Below are positions 1 through 11,550 of a DNA stretch of 64,000 nucleotides, piece after piece. The position numbers and the translations under genes were made by a program. Within the stretch, counting starts at the first letter, position 1. Every line of letters starts with the position of its first letter. This DNA comes from Fonsecaea monophora (taxonomy: Eukaryota; Ascomycota; Eurotiomycetes; Chaetothyriales; Herpotrichiellaceae). The DNA is taken from contig NW_019174074.1 in assembly GCF_001642475.1 (NCBI RefSeq), positions 1 through 64,000 of the forward strand, in the 5' to 3' direction. Below the pieces are notes generated by a model that did no database searches, was not told the origin of the DNA, and saw only the letters and a program-made list of their open reading frames with translations.

Positions 1-186
1 TTTTTTCTTACTTTGTAGGTCAGTTGTGTTCGTGTCTATATGTGTGTGTTCGCGTATGTTTGTATGAGTTACATTGTTTGTGTATGTGAGAGTATATGTA
101 GATGCGTGAGAGATTATATTCTATCGTATATATGTTTCTGGTTCTAATAGAAAAAGAAAGAGTACTGTGTCCCGTAAAAGCTCTCT

Positions 187-190
<4 letters not shown>

Positions 191-270
<80 letters not shown>
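191..270. repeat. (TC)40 dinucleotide microsatellite
   Basis: An uninterrupted run of 40 TC units, flanked by shorter CT/T-rich sequence from about 181 to 285. All three open frames across it on each strand are low-complexity artefacts (Ser-Leu, or Arg-Glu on the opposite strand). Its perfect purity suggests recent expansion or a collapsed or expanded assembly. No gene depends on it. Confidence 0.97.
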
Positions 271-274
<4 letters not shown>

Positions 275-2020
275 CTTTTTTGTGTGTGAGCTTTCCAAAG
301 TATTACTCCTACCACCAATCCTTCTGATATCTGATCAAAGTCCGAGGCAGAGTGCGCGCGCGCGGGCTCTAACAACAACGTCATGTTGTTGCCCCCCCTC
401 CCCCCCCCTGATCCACAAGATACGAGATAAGATAACGTGGCTTGTCGTCGGGTCTGGTTAGGTCAGATTGGCACAAGAGTTGGCACAAGAATCCAAGACG
501 AAAAAGAAATGAAGAGACTACAACTACCAAGAAAGAAAAACAAAAACCTCTTGGAGTTCGACAGAGGGTCGGGTTTCGGATAGACGGCAACAGAGGTCGG
601 AGTTTAGTTGTCGCCCGATCGAGAAAATAAATGGGTTTGAGTGAGGTTTTTGGTTCAAGTGTTTGTTCTGGGTAGAGACCTCCGTGCGTCGTTCAAATGT
701 GATAAAGGTTAGATATATAACTATATGGTTATATACTATATATGCCCTTTTCTCTACCGCCCGGGTTTACTTACCGGCCATGGTATAACGCGCGAGTGTA
801 CAATCTTATCTGCTGTTCGCCTAGGATTCACGAATAACATCATCTTCTCTGCCCAAGATACAACGAAAGGTCATTTTGCAGCAAAAAGAAAACCCTCGGA
901 TGTGGTCGGATATGGGTACCCATTGAATACTTTTTTTTGGGTTACAAAATATTACCAAGTACATTCCAAGACTCCTTTTTTTGTTACTCAAGTATCTCCT
1001 TGAGGCTGGGCTGAGCTGGGCTGAGCTGGGCAATTGCCGGATTCTGCATCTCGGCGAGGGTTTCTTGTACGTAGTGTAGTAGTATAGTGTAGTGTGGCGT
1101 GGTGTGTCGGGTCGTGGTCGTGTTCGTGTCCGTGTGGTGTGTGGGTTTACAACGTGGTGGAGATGGGAGGTGGAGATGGAGGGGGGGCAGGATCATAACT
1201 GGCGACTTGGACCAAGTTCAGTGTTGGTGACTAGTGGTTGTTGGTGGTGGAGTATACACAACCCTGGCTAGCTTGCTAGGGTATAATTGTACGTACGAGC
1301 AATCTGCTGCTCATTGAGTGGTTAGGGTAGGTACTAAATTGGGCACAGAAGTGGAGATGGAGTATATTATAATCGGGGTTGTCACTGTTCTATCAGTCTG
1401 CTCGGTACTTTTACTTCTTACCTGCTTGTACTTGTAGAACTGATATCATTTCTTCCAGCCACGCTCCTCTCCAATTCCCCCCTTCCTCCCTTTCCCGTGC
1501 CGGACCAAGGACCTCTTTCTGGTGAAGACGTGGGTTGTTTGGCCGATTGTTCTTGCCGCAGACAGGAAAGGGGAGGGAAGGACAGGAATGGGGATAAAGA
1601 GAGACGAGCACACCAGCGAGCCTGTTGACCAGCGGTCACACTTGCCTTCTTTGATGATTGGTGACAAGCTCCTACCTTGTTGCAGACTCACCTCTCTGCC
1701 ACGCCCCCAGAAAGAACCTTTGCTAGCATTTCTGCCCTGAGGCAAAGTTCTGTGGACATTGGATAATTTGGATGACGGCCCGCAAAGCAAGGCTGCCTCT
1801 GCCTGCCAAAAGCCACAGAAACTTCCCAAGTTCATTTGTTTTCCGTAGCCAGCATTCGACTATGGTAAGAACAGTTCTGATTTTCTCCAACATGGTGATG
1901 CTGATAAGGTTTGCAGTGATAGCATTGCACAGCCACATTGAGTGTATGTCTCCCCCTTAGAGGTCATATACGTCTGGTCCAGCATCGTGGAACGGATTTT
2001 GGTCAAACCACTCTTCAGCA
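271..2020. other. Intergenic, no gene seen
   Basis: Only short overlapping open frames with irregular composition are present. There are small GT-rich and tandem stretches (for example GGGCTGAGCT repeated near 1005-1027, and GTAGTGTAGT-like sequence near 1074-1100). I see no conserved protein motif, tRNA or rRNA. Confidence 0.6.
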
Positions 2021-2674
2021 TCAAAGATAGTTGCCTCTGTCGAATAAAGCTCGTCGAGCACGCTGTTTAGTTCTGTAGAAGGAATAAGCCATAGGCCGTG
2101 ATTTCAAAATTTCAGGCTCACTGGATAATTCGAGTGGGTGCAGTGACTGGAGTGAGAACTTGGAAGGATCGAAAGAAAAGGCGATCAGCGGCGCGGGCAA
2201 AAGTGTCCCTGAGTAGCGCTGTAAGCAGTGGCCATGGGAGTATGGTTTAGGCATATACCCTTCTTCAGACTGATCAAGACTGGCTTTCTCGTTTCGTCCT
2301 CTTCTAGATACCGGTCGAATGCAAGCCTCGTCAAATCTTGCATTAGGATAGTGTTGGGCATGAAAATAGGCCCGTTCGCTTCTGCCCGGGAAGCCAATCT
2401 CAGTACTCTCCAAAAAGATGCTGAGTGACTGCGCACTTGGCTTTTTGTCCGATACTCTCGGATATACCAGACCATCATCCGATACTAAAGCCCGCTCGTT
2501 GCTGTTCGAGTCCTCATCCTTTGTGAAGGCTGAAAGGTTTGATTTGGGGAAGAGCTGCAGCCGGTACACGGTCGTTGGAAGTGTGGAATGGAGAGAAACA
2601 GTCGAAAGCCTCCGCAGGTTTCCCAGTTTTTGAGAAGACCAGAGAATGCCGCGTTGGCACGCAGAATAAGAATC
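2021..2674 (-). CDS. Uncertain hypothetical exon or gene remnant
   Basis: On the minus strand a frame stays open for about 216 codons, from just after a possible acceptor (…CATAG at about 2675) to a TGA at 2021-2023. Its composition looks protein-like: mixed codons, Asp/Glu/Ser-rich in the first half, and aromatic-rich short segments such as ERAYFHAQHYP near the middle. There is no in-frame ATG at its 5' end (only an internal GTG at 2569 and a late ATG), so if real it is a downstream exon or a truncated copy. I recognise no domain. It may equally be a chance open frame. No partner gene is visible upstream on the same strand. Confidence 0.22.
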   Translation of the reverse strand, partial: DSYSACQRGILWSSQKLGNLRRLSTVSLHSTLPTTVYRLQLFPKSNLSAFTKDEDSNSNERALVSDDGLVYPRVSDKKPSAQSLSIFLESTEIGFPGRSERAYFHAQHYPNARFDEACIRPVSRRGRNEKASLDQSEEGYMPKPYSHGHCLQRYSGTLLPAPLIAFSFDPSKFSLQSLHPLELSSEPEILKSRPMAYSFYRTKQRARRALFDRGNYL

Positions 2675-4406
2675 GACCGACTATGCTGAACATGTTGAGT
2701 AATTGACAAATCAAGTTTGGACTGACCTACGCGATTTGGCGATCATGTGCAGTTCGCGAGATGAGATTAGGAAAGTATACCGATTACAGTTCTTTAGGTG
2801 CAAATACGCACACTTTCCAACCACGTAACTATAGATCACGATGACGAACCCATCTCTTCCCCACGCATAATAATGGTATCTATTATATCTATCTATCCTA
2901 TAAATCTGCACCATTATTGAAAAGATCGATCCAGACAGACTCGCAAAGCAAGACCCGGGAACAAGATCTGATCGCAGAGCTGTTCGCTTGGAAAAGCTCA
3001 TCTGTCAATCAACATATCATATTCTTTGGAAGCGCTGCCTCGACAAGAAGGAAGGGCGTGGATTGGTGTTCAATGATCAATACACAAAAATTCTCCGGAG
3101 GGTTGTAAAACGACCTCGTCTTTTTTTTTGGATTTCAATTCTCTGACCTTTCTGAACCGGATCACCGGACGCTCGACACCATTTGTCTACCTCGAGCGCA
3201 AACAAGGTTGAATTGTCCTTTGTAACGTTAAGCGACATATTTGCTTGCGTCACCCTCAAGATCTCCCACTCCTTGACCTGACTTTCAAAACGAATATTAG
3301 ACAAGCCCCCCCCGGGGGACTGTGGAAACAACAGCATGGCTCCAACGTACTCTTCCGAGACTGTCTTGTATCCGTGTTCGCAGGTCTTTCTCCATATCCA
3401 CCTTTGGCAAGGTCTCGATTTTCTGGTTCCCCCATTTCTTCTCGCCCTTTGGCACCTTACTTGCCCATGCTGCCAGGTCTTCTATCAGGATGTCACCGTT
3501 CATCTCAGTGCGTGCACCGCGTATTATGGATTGACTCCTGATGTTCTTCGGGTATAGGTGCTGACTGTTTAGTGGAGGCGTCGCCGGGTGACGATGAAGG
3601 CTTTCCGGAATGACTCTCCGTACTACAGCCGGCGGTATGTCTTAGGGTTCTAGACGCCGATACCCATAGTTTGTTCGGGTAGATAGAGTTGTTTTACCAT
3701 GCGCGATGAGGGCCGCAGGGAGCGGGGCGCGTTTTCGTTGTGGGACGAAGAACCACGTGACGCTCAGGGAAGAGTCAAACAAATCCGGCACCCCGGATCT
3801 AATTAATACCAACGGCTGCATCTCTGTGGGGGGATCTCCGCTATCAGAACAGCCTCTCTTAGCGCTAATAGAATCGCGTCCCGTCTCTCATATCATGTTT
3901 GTGAAATAGCCGACTCGACCAGGAAGGGCGATGTCCTACGGAACGAACGACGAGAACTCGACAAGAATTTCTTTGTCCTGGTCCTGGCTCTCCCACTCGC
4001 CAAAAAAGGAGCCACAGACGGAGAGAACAACAGACAAGACCGCCTTGTCTTCCCTCAAACCCTCAAAGAAAGGCCCTTGTATTGTGACAATGGAAGACAC
4101 ACATGGGATGCCTTTGTTGTCTATGAAAAGACTCTCCTCCCCATCTACTAGAGTATCTATCTACAGTCCCAAAGGACTCCTTTTCTTTCGCATCCAACCC
4201 CCTCCCCCCCCTTTTTTTTATCGTACATGTAGGTTTTCTCCATCCATCCATCCGTGCTTGCTTTGCAACCTCCAGATCCGCCAACACGTACACTCACACA
4301 CACACCCACATTCATACCTCTCTCTCCTTCTCTATTTCCAAAGATCTCTCTATCCCCAAGCAAAAAAGACAAACAAAAGCCCAGAACCTGAAGACCACTC
4401 ACAATC
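2675..4406. other. Intergenic and leader of next gene
   Basis: No convincing gene is present. The last ~400 bases before 4407 are pyrimidine-rich (CCCTCCCCCCCC near 4200, CATCCATCCATCC near 4240, CTCTCTCC near 4318), as is common just upstream of fungal start codons. The frame open from 3931 through 4503 overlaps the next gene's start and is built from this leader, so I do not call it. Confidence 0.5.
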
Positions 4407-5228
4407 ATGCCTTTTCGCTTCTCTGAGCTCGCAAAGAGAGGTAAGTCTGTGTCCAAGTCCGGAGCGTTTGAAGAAGAAGAAGAAGTCGCAGCAAGACCTA
4501 TGACCACGGCGCGCAGCTCCTACGCGTACAGTGACTACGTCAGTGAGTACATCAACGACTATACCAGTGAGTACGCATACGATGTCCGCGACTCAAAGCC
4601 AAAGTCGAACTCAAGTGGTCTTCCACAGTCCGCCGTGTCACAGCGAGTAGGTCCAAGACGACCAGATCGGACCGACACTCCCGCCCCAGCCAGCATCTAC
4701 TACGACAACGGCACGGGCGTCCTCCACGCCAACTTCGTCCGCGACCAGAGCCTGCCGCCGCACGTGCGCACGACGGCGCAACTGGCCGAGTTCATCAGGA
4801 CGCGCGAGGACAGCAGCAGCGGCTTGGAGGACCGGGGAGTAGCACCACCACCCGCATCCTTCTTCTCCACGTCCTCTTCGTCGTGTTATTCTTCGCATTC
4901 ATCATCGTCGTCGTCGTCGTCCAACTCTAACCCTCCCTCTCCGAGTCAATCTACCGGACCCATGTACCACCATGCGCCAGTGTCAAGATCTCATGAACGT
5001 ATTCGAGTGACAGCAGCAGCGGCGGCGGCGGCGGCGGGAATTCTAATGCGACATCACCACGTCGCGCGACCCACCGTCCGCGTCCGCGTCCTACCCGGCG
5101 CGACACGCACGCATAGGTACCAAGGGTTCTGGCTCAGACGGGGGACGATGCGCAAGACCAACAACTCCGAGACCGAGTCTGGCAAGGAGAAAGGCGGAAA
5201 AAAGCGGGCCGAGAAATCAAGGAGGTGA
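4407..5228 (+). CDS. Low-complexity hypothetical protein
   Basis: A 273-residue open frame starts at ATG in a good context (ACAATCATGCC), after a long CT-rich leader. Visible features are a short acidic run (EEEEE, ~22-26), a Tyr/Ser segment with repeated Y-x-S/D (~40-60), and a more ordered stretch around residues 97-135 (YYDNGTGVLHANF … TTAQLAEFIR) that is the best candidate for a conserved core. It then has a Ser run, an Ala run from GCG/GCA repeats (~203-210), and a basic Lys/Arg tail. There is no signal peptide or membrane segment. A consensus donor (GAGAG|GTAAGT at about 4441) lies 12 codons in, so the true product may be spliced and differ from the plain ORF. A donor-like GTGAGA also overlaps the stop. 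Function unknown. Confidence 0.5.
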   Translation: MPFRFSELAKRGKSVSKSGAFEEEEEVAARPMTTARSSYAYSDYVSEYINDYTSEYAYDVRDSKPKSNSSGLPQSAVSQRVGPRRPDRTDTPAPASIYYDNGTGVLHANFVRDQSLPPHVRTTAQLAEFIRTREDSSSGLEDRGVAPPPASFFSTSSSSCYSSHSSSSSSSSNSNPPSPSQSTGPMYHHAPVSRSHERIRVTAAAAAAAAGILMRHHHVARPTVRVRVLPGATRTHRYQGFWLRRGTMRKTNNSETESGKEKGGKKRAEKSRR

Positions 5229-5344
5229 GAATGACGAAAGGTAAGAACAACAATGAAAGGTCAGAAAGGTGAGAAAGAAAAGAAAGAAAAAAAAAAGAAA
5301 CAGCCGCTGTGGTAGGTAGGTGGATGGGTGATTGGGAGACCAGG

Positions 5345-5386
5345 AACAGGTACAGGTACAGGTACAGGTACAGGTACAGACACAGG
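5345..5386. repeat. Hexanucleotide TACAGG repeat
   Basis: About seven units of TACAGG (first AACAGG, last two TACAGA and CACAGG) lie just 3' of the low-complexity gene. Downstream, near 5415-5436, is a TCTCG pentanucleotide run. Simple repeats with no coding role seen. Confidence 0.9.
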
Positions 5387-6039
5387 TAAGGGAGATGTAG
5401 AATCGAGTGTTCTCGTCTCGTCTCGTCTCGTCCTTTTGTATCAAAGCCTGAAATTCACTACCTTGTATGTATCAGGGACCAGGTATCTTGTTGACCTCGT
5501 TGAAATAGTAACGAATATACAAGTCAAAATAAACCATATCCCACGCTCACGCGTTGACCGTCAAAAACAGCACTGCAATGATTCCCACATGCTCTTTTCT
5601 GAAAATCTTTCCCCTTTTGTCTTTTTATCTCTCATCTCACATTTTGTAAATGTGATAATCAAATCGAAAAGGGAGATCAAATCTCTGCCTCTACCTCCGC
5701 CTCCGCCTCCGCCTCTGACCGGTTCTCAAGGCCGAGGATGAGCCAGTGGATATGTAGCCCTTTTTCCCACCCAGGGCTGTTGTCAACGTACCTTTGAAGC
5801 ACTGCCAAACCTCCATTCGTGCTGGTGGGAGTCTTTCTTTCGCCGACATCCCAATAGCCAACTCGGTGTGCTCTGGCCTGAAAATTGAATATTCCAAGAT
5901 TATTGAATGACTTTTCTGACCTCTCATCAGTCCCATATCTTATCCTCACTTTCCCCTTTCTACGCTGTTGCGCTATGCCCCGGTTCACGGCTGATCTCGT
6001 CGTAGTTCTCGCGTCGTGCACATGGCATTGGGCGAACGC
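5387..6039. other. Intergenic between convergent genes
   Basis: The 3' flanks of the low-complexity gene and of the CoA-transferase meet here. The stretch holds a CCTCCG hexanucleotide tract at about 5688-5715 and otherwise unremarkable AT-rich sequence. No gene seen. Confidence 0.6.
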
Positions 6040-7780
6040 TTATAGCATAGGTTTGATGTCGTCCGCAACCTTGAAAGGCGCCTCGGTCTTGGCCTTGATC
6101 TCCTCAACGGTAACTCCGTCCGCGAGTTCAATAAGCGTCAGGCCGTGGGTAAAGTCCACATCGAAGACGCACTGGAGGCACAAAACCAGGTCAGCATATG
6201 TTTCAACTCGCCTTTTATCCCCAGCCTTGTTTCAATACGAGAGAGAGACTCACCAATTCCGTAATAATTCTCGAGACACACGCTCTTCCAGTAAGAGGGA
6301 ACTCGCACTGTTTCAGGATCTTGGGATTCCCCTTCTTGTCCGTGTGCTCCATCAACGCCACCACCCTGGTCTTCTCTGGATTGCTCACCAAATCCATTGC
6401 TCCGCCAAAGCCCTTGACCTTGCCAGGCAACATCCAGTTGGCCAGATCACCCTTGGCCGAAACCTGCATGGCACCCAGCATAGACATGTTGATGCGTCCA
6501 GAGCGGATCATGCCGAATGACTCCTCTGAGCCAAAGCACGACGCGCCTGGGAGCAAAGTGACGGTTTCCTTGCCAGCGTTGATAAGATCGGGGTCTTCCT
6601 CGCCCTTCAGTGGGTACGGGCCCAGGCCGAGGATGCCGTTCTCCGATTGTAGCTGAACTTCAACTGAAGAATCCACAAAGGACGGGGCCAGCATAGGCAT
6701 ACCAATCCCCAAGTTGGCGTACATGCCGTTCTGGAACTCCTTGGCGGCGCGTCGCACAATCCGCTCGCGCTTCGATGCGGCATCGCCTTTTCCAAGGCTG
6801 TCTTTGACATCGGCGCCCTCTTCTTTGCGGTTGACGTATTTCTCAATCTTTTTCTCGGCCGTCGCTTGGACGACTTTGCTCACATATATGCCCGGCAAGT
6901 GCACCGAAACCGGATCAATCTCGCCGACCTCGACGATATGCTCAGCTTCCACAATGGTGACCTTGGCATTCCGGCCCATGGCACCGTTGAAGTTGTTTGC
7001 GGCAAGACGGAATTGGCAGTTCCCGAGCTTGTCGGCCTTGTATGCTTTCACAAATGCGTAGTCACCTGCAATCGCTTCTTCCATGACATAGGACTTGCCA
7101 TTGAACACCTTGACGTCTCTGGGTTTTCCGAACTGTGCAATACTGCCGTCCTTGTTGTGTCGCAGAGGGATCTCCCCCGTCTGCACGACCGTACCAAACG
7201 CAGCTGGTGTATAGAATGCCGGAATTCCTTTGCCTCCAGCCGCACAACGTTCAGCCAGAGTACCCTGGGGTGTCAGTTCCAGCTCCATCTCTCCCGTCAA
7301 GTACATCTGCTCGAGCACTTTGTTCTCGCCAACATAGCTGGCAATCATTTTCCTAACTTGCTTGGTCTCCAAGAGCTGGCCGAGACCAGCCCCTGGAATA
7401 CCGGCATTGTTGGAGACCGCGGTAAGGCCGGTAATGGATGGTGTTTTCGCGACCTCGTTGATCAGCGTGTCTGGCACACCGCAGAGACCAAAGCCACCAC
7501 ATAGGAGGGTAGAGTTGGACTTCATGTCCTTGATGGCTTCAGCGGCCGAGGGGACGACCTTGTTGATTTCATGGCGGCGCAGGGTCGACGAGAACGAGCG
7601 GGCGAAGAGGAGGTTTTGCTGTAGATGATCGAATCAGTCGGACTGTCCTTGGACAATGGCATGGTGTTTCGTCGTGGTTACACTCACCTTCCGTTGGTCG
7701 CGGGTAAAGTACCTCGCGGTTCTCCAACCTCGAGATGCTTGTGAAGGAATGCGGAGAGAGGACTCGAGGAAGGACGCCAT
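6040..7780 (-). CDS. Succinyl-CoA:3-ketoacid CoA-transferase, mitochondrial
   Basis: Transfers CoA from succinyl-CoA to a 3-oxoacid such as acetoacetate, feeding ketone bodies into the matrix citric acid cycle. Exons on the minus strand are 7688-7780, 6254-7618 and 6040-6171 (introns 69 and 82 bp). They join in frame to 529 residues, close to the usual ~520. The first ~45 residues are Arg/Ser-rich without acids in the RSFSSTLRR region, as expected for a matrix presequence. The N-terminal half carries CGGFGLCG (~71-78), and the C-terminal half carries SENGILGLGP with the catalytic Glu near residue 357. The short last exon supplies the family C-terminus (VDFTHGLTL … FKVADDIKP). The plain ORF would instead read into intron 2 and end in a non-homologous tail. 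Family call is firm. The preferred acyl acceptor is inferred from the family. Confidence 0.95.
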
Positions 7781-8702
7781 GATCACGGTTTGGGCTCTCT
7801 TTCACTTCTCTGCAGAGAGATGCAGCTAAGCACTCGCAGATGTCCTGGGGAAGAAGCTGAGCAAAATCACACAACAAGGAACGGGACAACCAAGACAGGA
7901 GCAACAACGGGGGAATAACAGTGAAAAGGATTGGAAAAGCCGACGTGCTGGGCAAGTCGGGCTGTTTAAAGCGGAGATGGCATGGACGACGCGGGATCGG
8001 TAAAGCACCCCGGAATGATTACCGCAGGATGAAGGAAGAGCACGGTACGGATCCGATGGAGAAGGACGAGGAGAAAATTATTGTGTACGGACAGATTAGC
8101 CACGCGGAACGCCAGGGAACGAGGGGAGTCCCCGGGTGCCAAGCAAATCCAAGTGCCAGGGGAGCTGCTTAGGTAGAAGTAGGCGCTTACCCAGGTAGGC
8201 TAGGTGGCCTTTCCGAAGCCCCTAAGCAACCCGGATCCGGGGCCGTGTCTTTCATTCTGGGCACCATGGGCAGCCACCAGCTGAGGTCATAAGCTCGCCC
8301 TTGTGCGAGGTACCGAGTTACTTGTACACTGCCAGTCTTTTTCCGAGAAGACCCGGAGAAGCCCCCTTCCGATGCAATAAGCGGCGAGGCCAGGATTTGC
8401 TGAGCAAGAAATGACATTCACCAACAGAGCAATTCTCTAGATATCGTCACATCACCATTGTGCAGAAACATATCTCATCAAGGGGCATCATTGAAATAGT
8501 CGTGACACTTTGCGAGATGTATTTACCGACATGCCTAATATAGAACAAATTCCACCAAATCGTGCATATACCACAGGCTTTTTACAGAGGACCAAAAACT
8601 CGCCAACGCCATGCTCTTCGTGTGGACGTAATGTCCAAGATGCAATTTCATTATACAGTCAGATAAAGCAATTCCCCAAACCACCCACCATGGGATGAAG
8701 TC
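7781..8702. other. Intergenic: CoA-transferase promoter and frq 3' flank
   Basis: This holds the upstream region of the CoA-transferase gene and the 3' flank of frq, both minus strand. It contains CTAGGTAGG-like short motifs near 8165-8210 that recur elsewhere in the window. No gene, terminator or RNA that I can support. Confidence 0.6.
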
Positions 8703-11550
8703 TTATCCTTCATCATCCATACTCATCTCGTCCGATGAGTCACTGTTGTCATCGTTGGCAAAGCCTGTATCGGGTTCATTGGAAGCGACGCTCCAACTCG
8801 CTCCCGCAGTGGCAGCAAGGCTACCGCTCGTCCGGCCCGGCTCATTTCTGGCACCTGGAAGCGGAATCCTGGCTCGTGCGGCTTCCAACACTCCCAATGA
8901 AGAACTTGCCACCGAAGCCTCGTCGTCGCCAACTTGTCGTTCATTTGAACTCGACGACCACTGCCATAGAAACCCAGCCGGTGCCGGAGAATATTCCGCC
9001 TCCGAAGACTCATTGCTGTCGTCGTCGTCGTAGTAACCTTTCTCTGCACCAGATGAGGAGCTTGTTGTGAAGAAAACGTAGCTTGGAGGTGGCAAACGCG
9101 AAGGTTGTAAACTCAACTCCCTGCAATTGGCAACTTCGTAGTCATATATGGCAGGCCGCTTCTGTCGGATTGTCCTCTTGCCGCCGCTACTGTCAAGCTT
9201 CCGCCGCTTTCTTGCGATCTGGACATCGAGCGCAAAGTTATCTTCAGGTCGCACACCCCCAAGACCTGAAGCTTCAAACTCTAACGGCACTGTCTCGTCC
9301 TCGCCTGAAGACTTGATGGGTTCAAGCGGTAAGTCTATATCTGGACAGTTCTGAGGCCACGTGTTGCGTGCTGGTGGCCAAGGGGAAAGGAAATAACATG
9401 CTTTAGCATCCCGTAGGGAGTCGTCCAACGCGGAGTGCCTCTTCTCAATGCCGAGAACATCTCGGGCTCCTGTAAAACCGCTCAATCTGACGTTGGTGGG
9501 GGCTTTGTCACCACTGAGATCTGTGAAGAAGAAAGGGTTGCTGAAGAACGTCATGTACCCATCATAGGCATCCTCTTTGGGTTTGATGCTGGAGCGGCTG
9601 AACGCGCGGACCAGGCTAGCAGAATTGGGTGACTTATCCTCATGCGAACTCGATGAATCCAGGTATGAGTTTTTGGCCTTCAGAAACGTCCTCTTCCCTT
9701 GAAATACAATAGGTTTATATTCAAACGCAGAGGTCGACTTGGACAGGGTTTTTGGTGGCTGGATTGCATGATTCGAAGATGTCGTTGTAGAGTTCACCAA
9801 GCGGGAGGTACCACTTGTCTTTCCCTGCAGGACTTTGTCATCTGAAAGGGACATGGAGTTCGAGGGTTCGTTAAGTGTGCTAGTCGCGCTCCTGCCACTT
9901 TGGCGTCCGGCATCGTCGCCAGTATCGTCCGACGTGCGTTGGGGTGGACCCTCGGGGCTTGCTTGGTAACCATATTCGACTTGCGGGGTGCGCCCGATCC
10001 ACCGTAATTTATGCCCGTCTTTCGAAAGCTCGAACTTGGTGCTCAGCTGTTTTACGGCTTTACGTACAAAGGCAGGCGTAACATTGAGCGTGTGGAGCTG
10101 AGCCATGCTGACAAGCAAATTCAGATACAACCAGGGTTGTTCTTTGCTGTCGGTATCGTCATCAAATTGCGGCGACGACATGCCTAGATGTCGAATATAC
10201 TCGATATTGTCTGCGGCGACTTGCGCACGATGGATGTCAAGATCCAAAGGTCGAGTGGGCCGTTGGTCTGGGGACCCGGGAGATTCCGAGACCGGCATGC
10301 TTCTCACTTCCCCAGAGGACTGTTCGGATCCGGACTGATTCCATTGCGGGTGACCACTGGCCTCTATGGCGTCGAAATTGAACCTGGAGTCGTGAGGGAG
10401 GATGTGAGCTTCACGAGTTCCCTCCACTCTCGATGCTCGATTCAGTCGCTGACCCTCGCGCCGATCAGCCTTGGCGGCTGATCGAGAAATCTTCTGTTGC
10501 TGAACAGGCAAGCTGTGTTCACCAGGCGCAGCCCTCTTTCCTGTGAAGAGCTCTTCTAAACGTTGCACCACCAACACCATCTTAGCATTCTCACTGACAG
10601 AGACAGTCTCGCGCGGGAACAGTGAATCTGGAATATCGTGCAGATAGCTTTCGATGTCGGATTCCTTTTTGCTTTTCGACACAGGTTCGCGGAGTCTGAG
10701 ACCGCTAGACCGCGAAGTTGATTGCATCCCGGAGTTTGAGATAGAGGCATAACCCGAGTCTGTAGCATTAGGATCTTGCAGGCCCTTCACTGCCGGTACG
10801 GCGGCATACCCAGCACTTGAGGCGGATTTTTCCATGGGACCTGATGAGCTTGGTTGCGATGCAGAATCTCCATTGAGGCCAGTAGCAAACTTTTTCAAAA
10901 GGTCTTCCAACTCCCTCTTCTTCTCGGCTGGTAGTCCGTGCAGGCGGACTTCAACCACTCTATCCGGGTTACTGCTGGTGGGACTCAACCGCGCCTGCCA
11001 ATTCCTCAGGAGATGTTTCAACTTTTTGTTCTCCACAGTGAGGTCGTCAATGACCCCGCGAAGTTCATCATTCTCATTTTCATTCTCGTCTCTGGGTGGC
11101 GGGCCGAAACTCTCTGCATTGTGGGAACGCAGATTCTTTAACTGGTGGGAGCTGCCCTGATGGGCAAGATAGAAAGGCGAATCATCTATAGCACGTCAGC
11201 AACGACAGCAAGCCGCAAGCGCGAAAGCACTAGAGGATTTGCCTACTCTCTTGCGATGCCCTCTTGTCGCGGGAATCGACCACATTCTCGTTCTTGCTGG
11301 CAAACCATTTGGCTGCACTCTGGTCACTGCTCGAGTCACGACTTTCTCCTTGTGGAAGCGTCGGATGGAGTTCTTCCTCAACCGGCGACGGCTTTGTGTC
11401 TGCATCGTCGGGCCTGTGGTCAATCTTGACTTTTTTATTCTTCGGGAGCGATTTGGATTGAGACGGGTGGGCACGGCGAGGGTTGCTACTGGTTATGGAA
11501 GACAGCGCCCGCTTAGGTGACTGTGCCGATGACATTTGAGCGTCGTGCAT
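8703..11550 (-). CDS. frq: FREQUENCY (FRQ) circadian clock protein
   Basis: FRQ is the negative element of the fungal circadian oscillator. It binds FRH and casein kinase 1 and represses the White Collar complex that activates its own gene. Exons are 11247-11550 and 8703-11185, with a 61-bp intron of phase 1. The product is 928 residues (Neurospora FRQ is ~989). Diagnostic segments in order: DSPFYLAHQGSS just after the intron, the coiled-coil start VIDDLTVENKKL (~145-160), HGLPAEKKRELEDLL, a CK1-docking-like VVQRLEELFTGK, YIRHLGMSSP, YLNLLVSMAQLHTLNVTP followed by FVRKAVKQLSTKF, and LRWIG. Then come FFFTDLSGD, a bipartite basic signal (RKRRKLDSSGGKR) and LPPPSYVFFT. The C-terminus is rich in Ser, Asp and Glu, typical of phosphodegron regions. 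The start at 11550 has a second ATG five codons on. The frame is open further upstream without ATG, so an alternative 5' exon (long and short FRQ) is possible. Confidence 0.95.

Noticed and set aside
2490..2520. GTTCGAGTCC, similar to a tRNA B box
   Set aside because: No matching A box or cloverleaf can be drawn around it.
3931..4503. 190-codon plus-strand frame before the low-complexity gene
   Set aside because: It is translated from a pyrimidine-rich leader and overlaps the better-supported start at 4407.
8703..11160. Several plus-strand open frames antisense to frq (for example 9083-9354 and 10834-11160)
   Set aside because: They mirror the coding frame of frq and have no motif. Neurospora has an antisense frq RNA (qrf), but nothing here shows a transcript.
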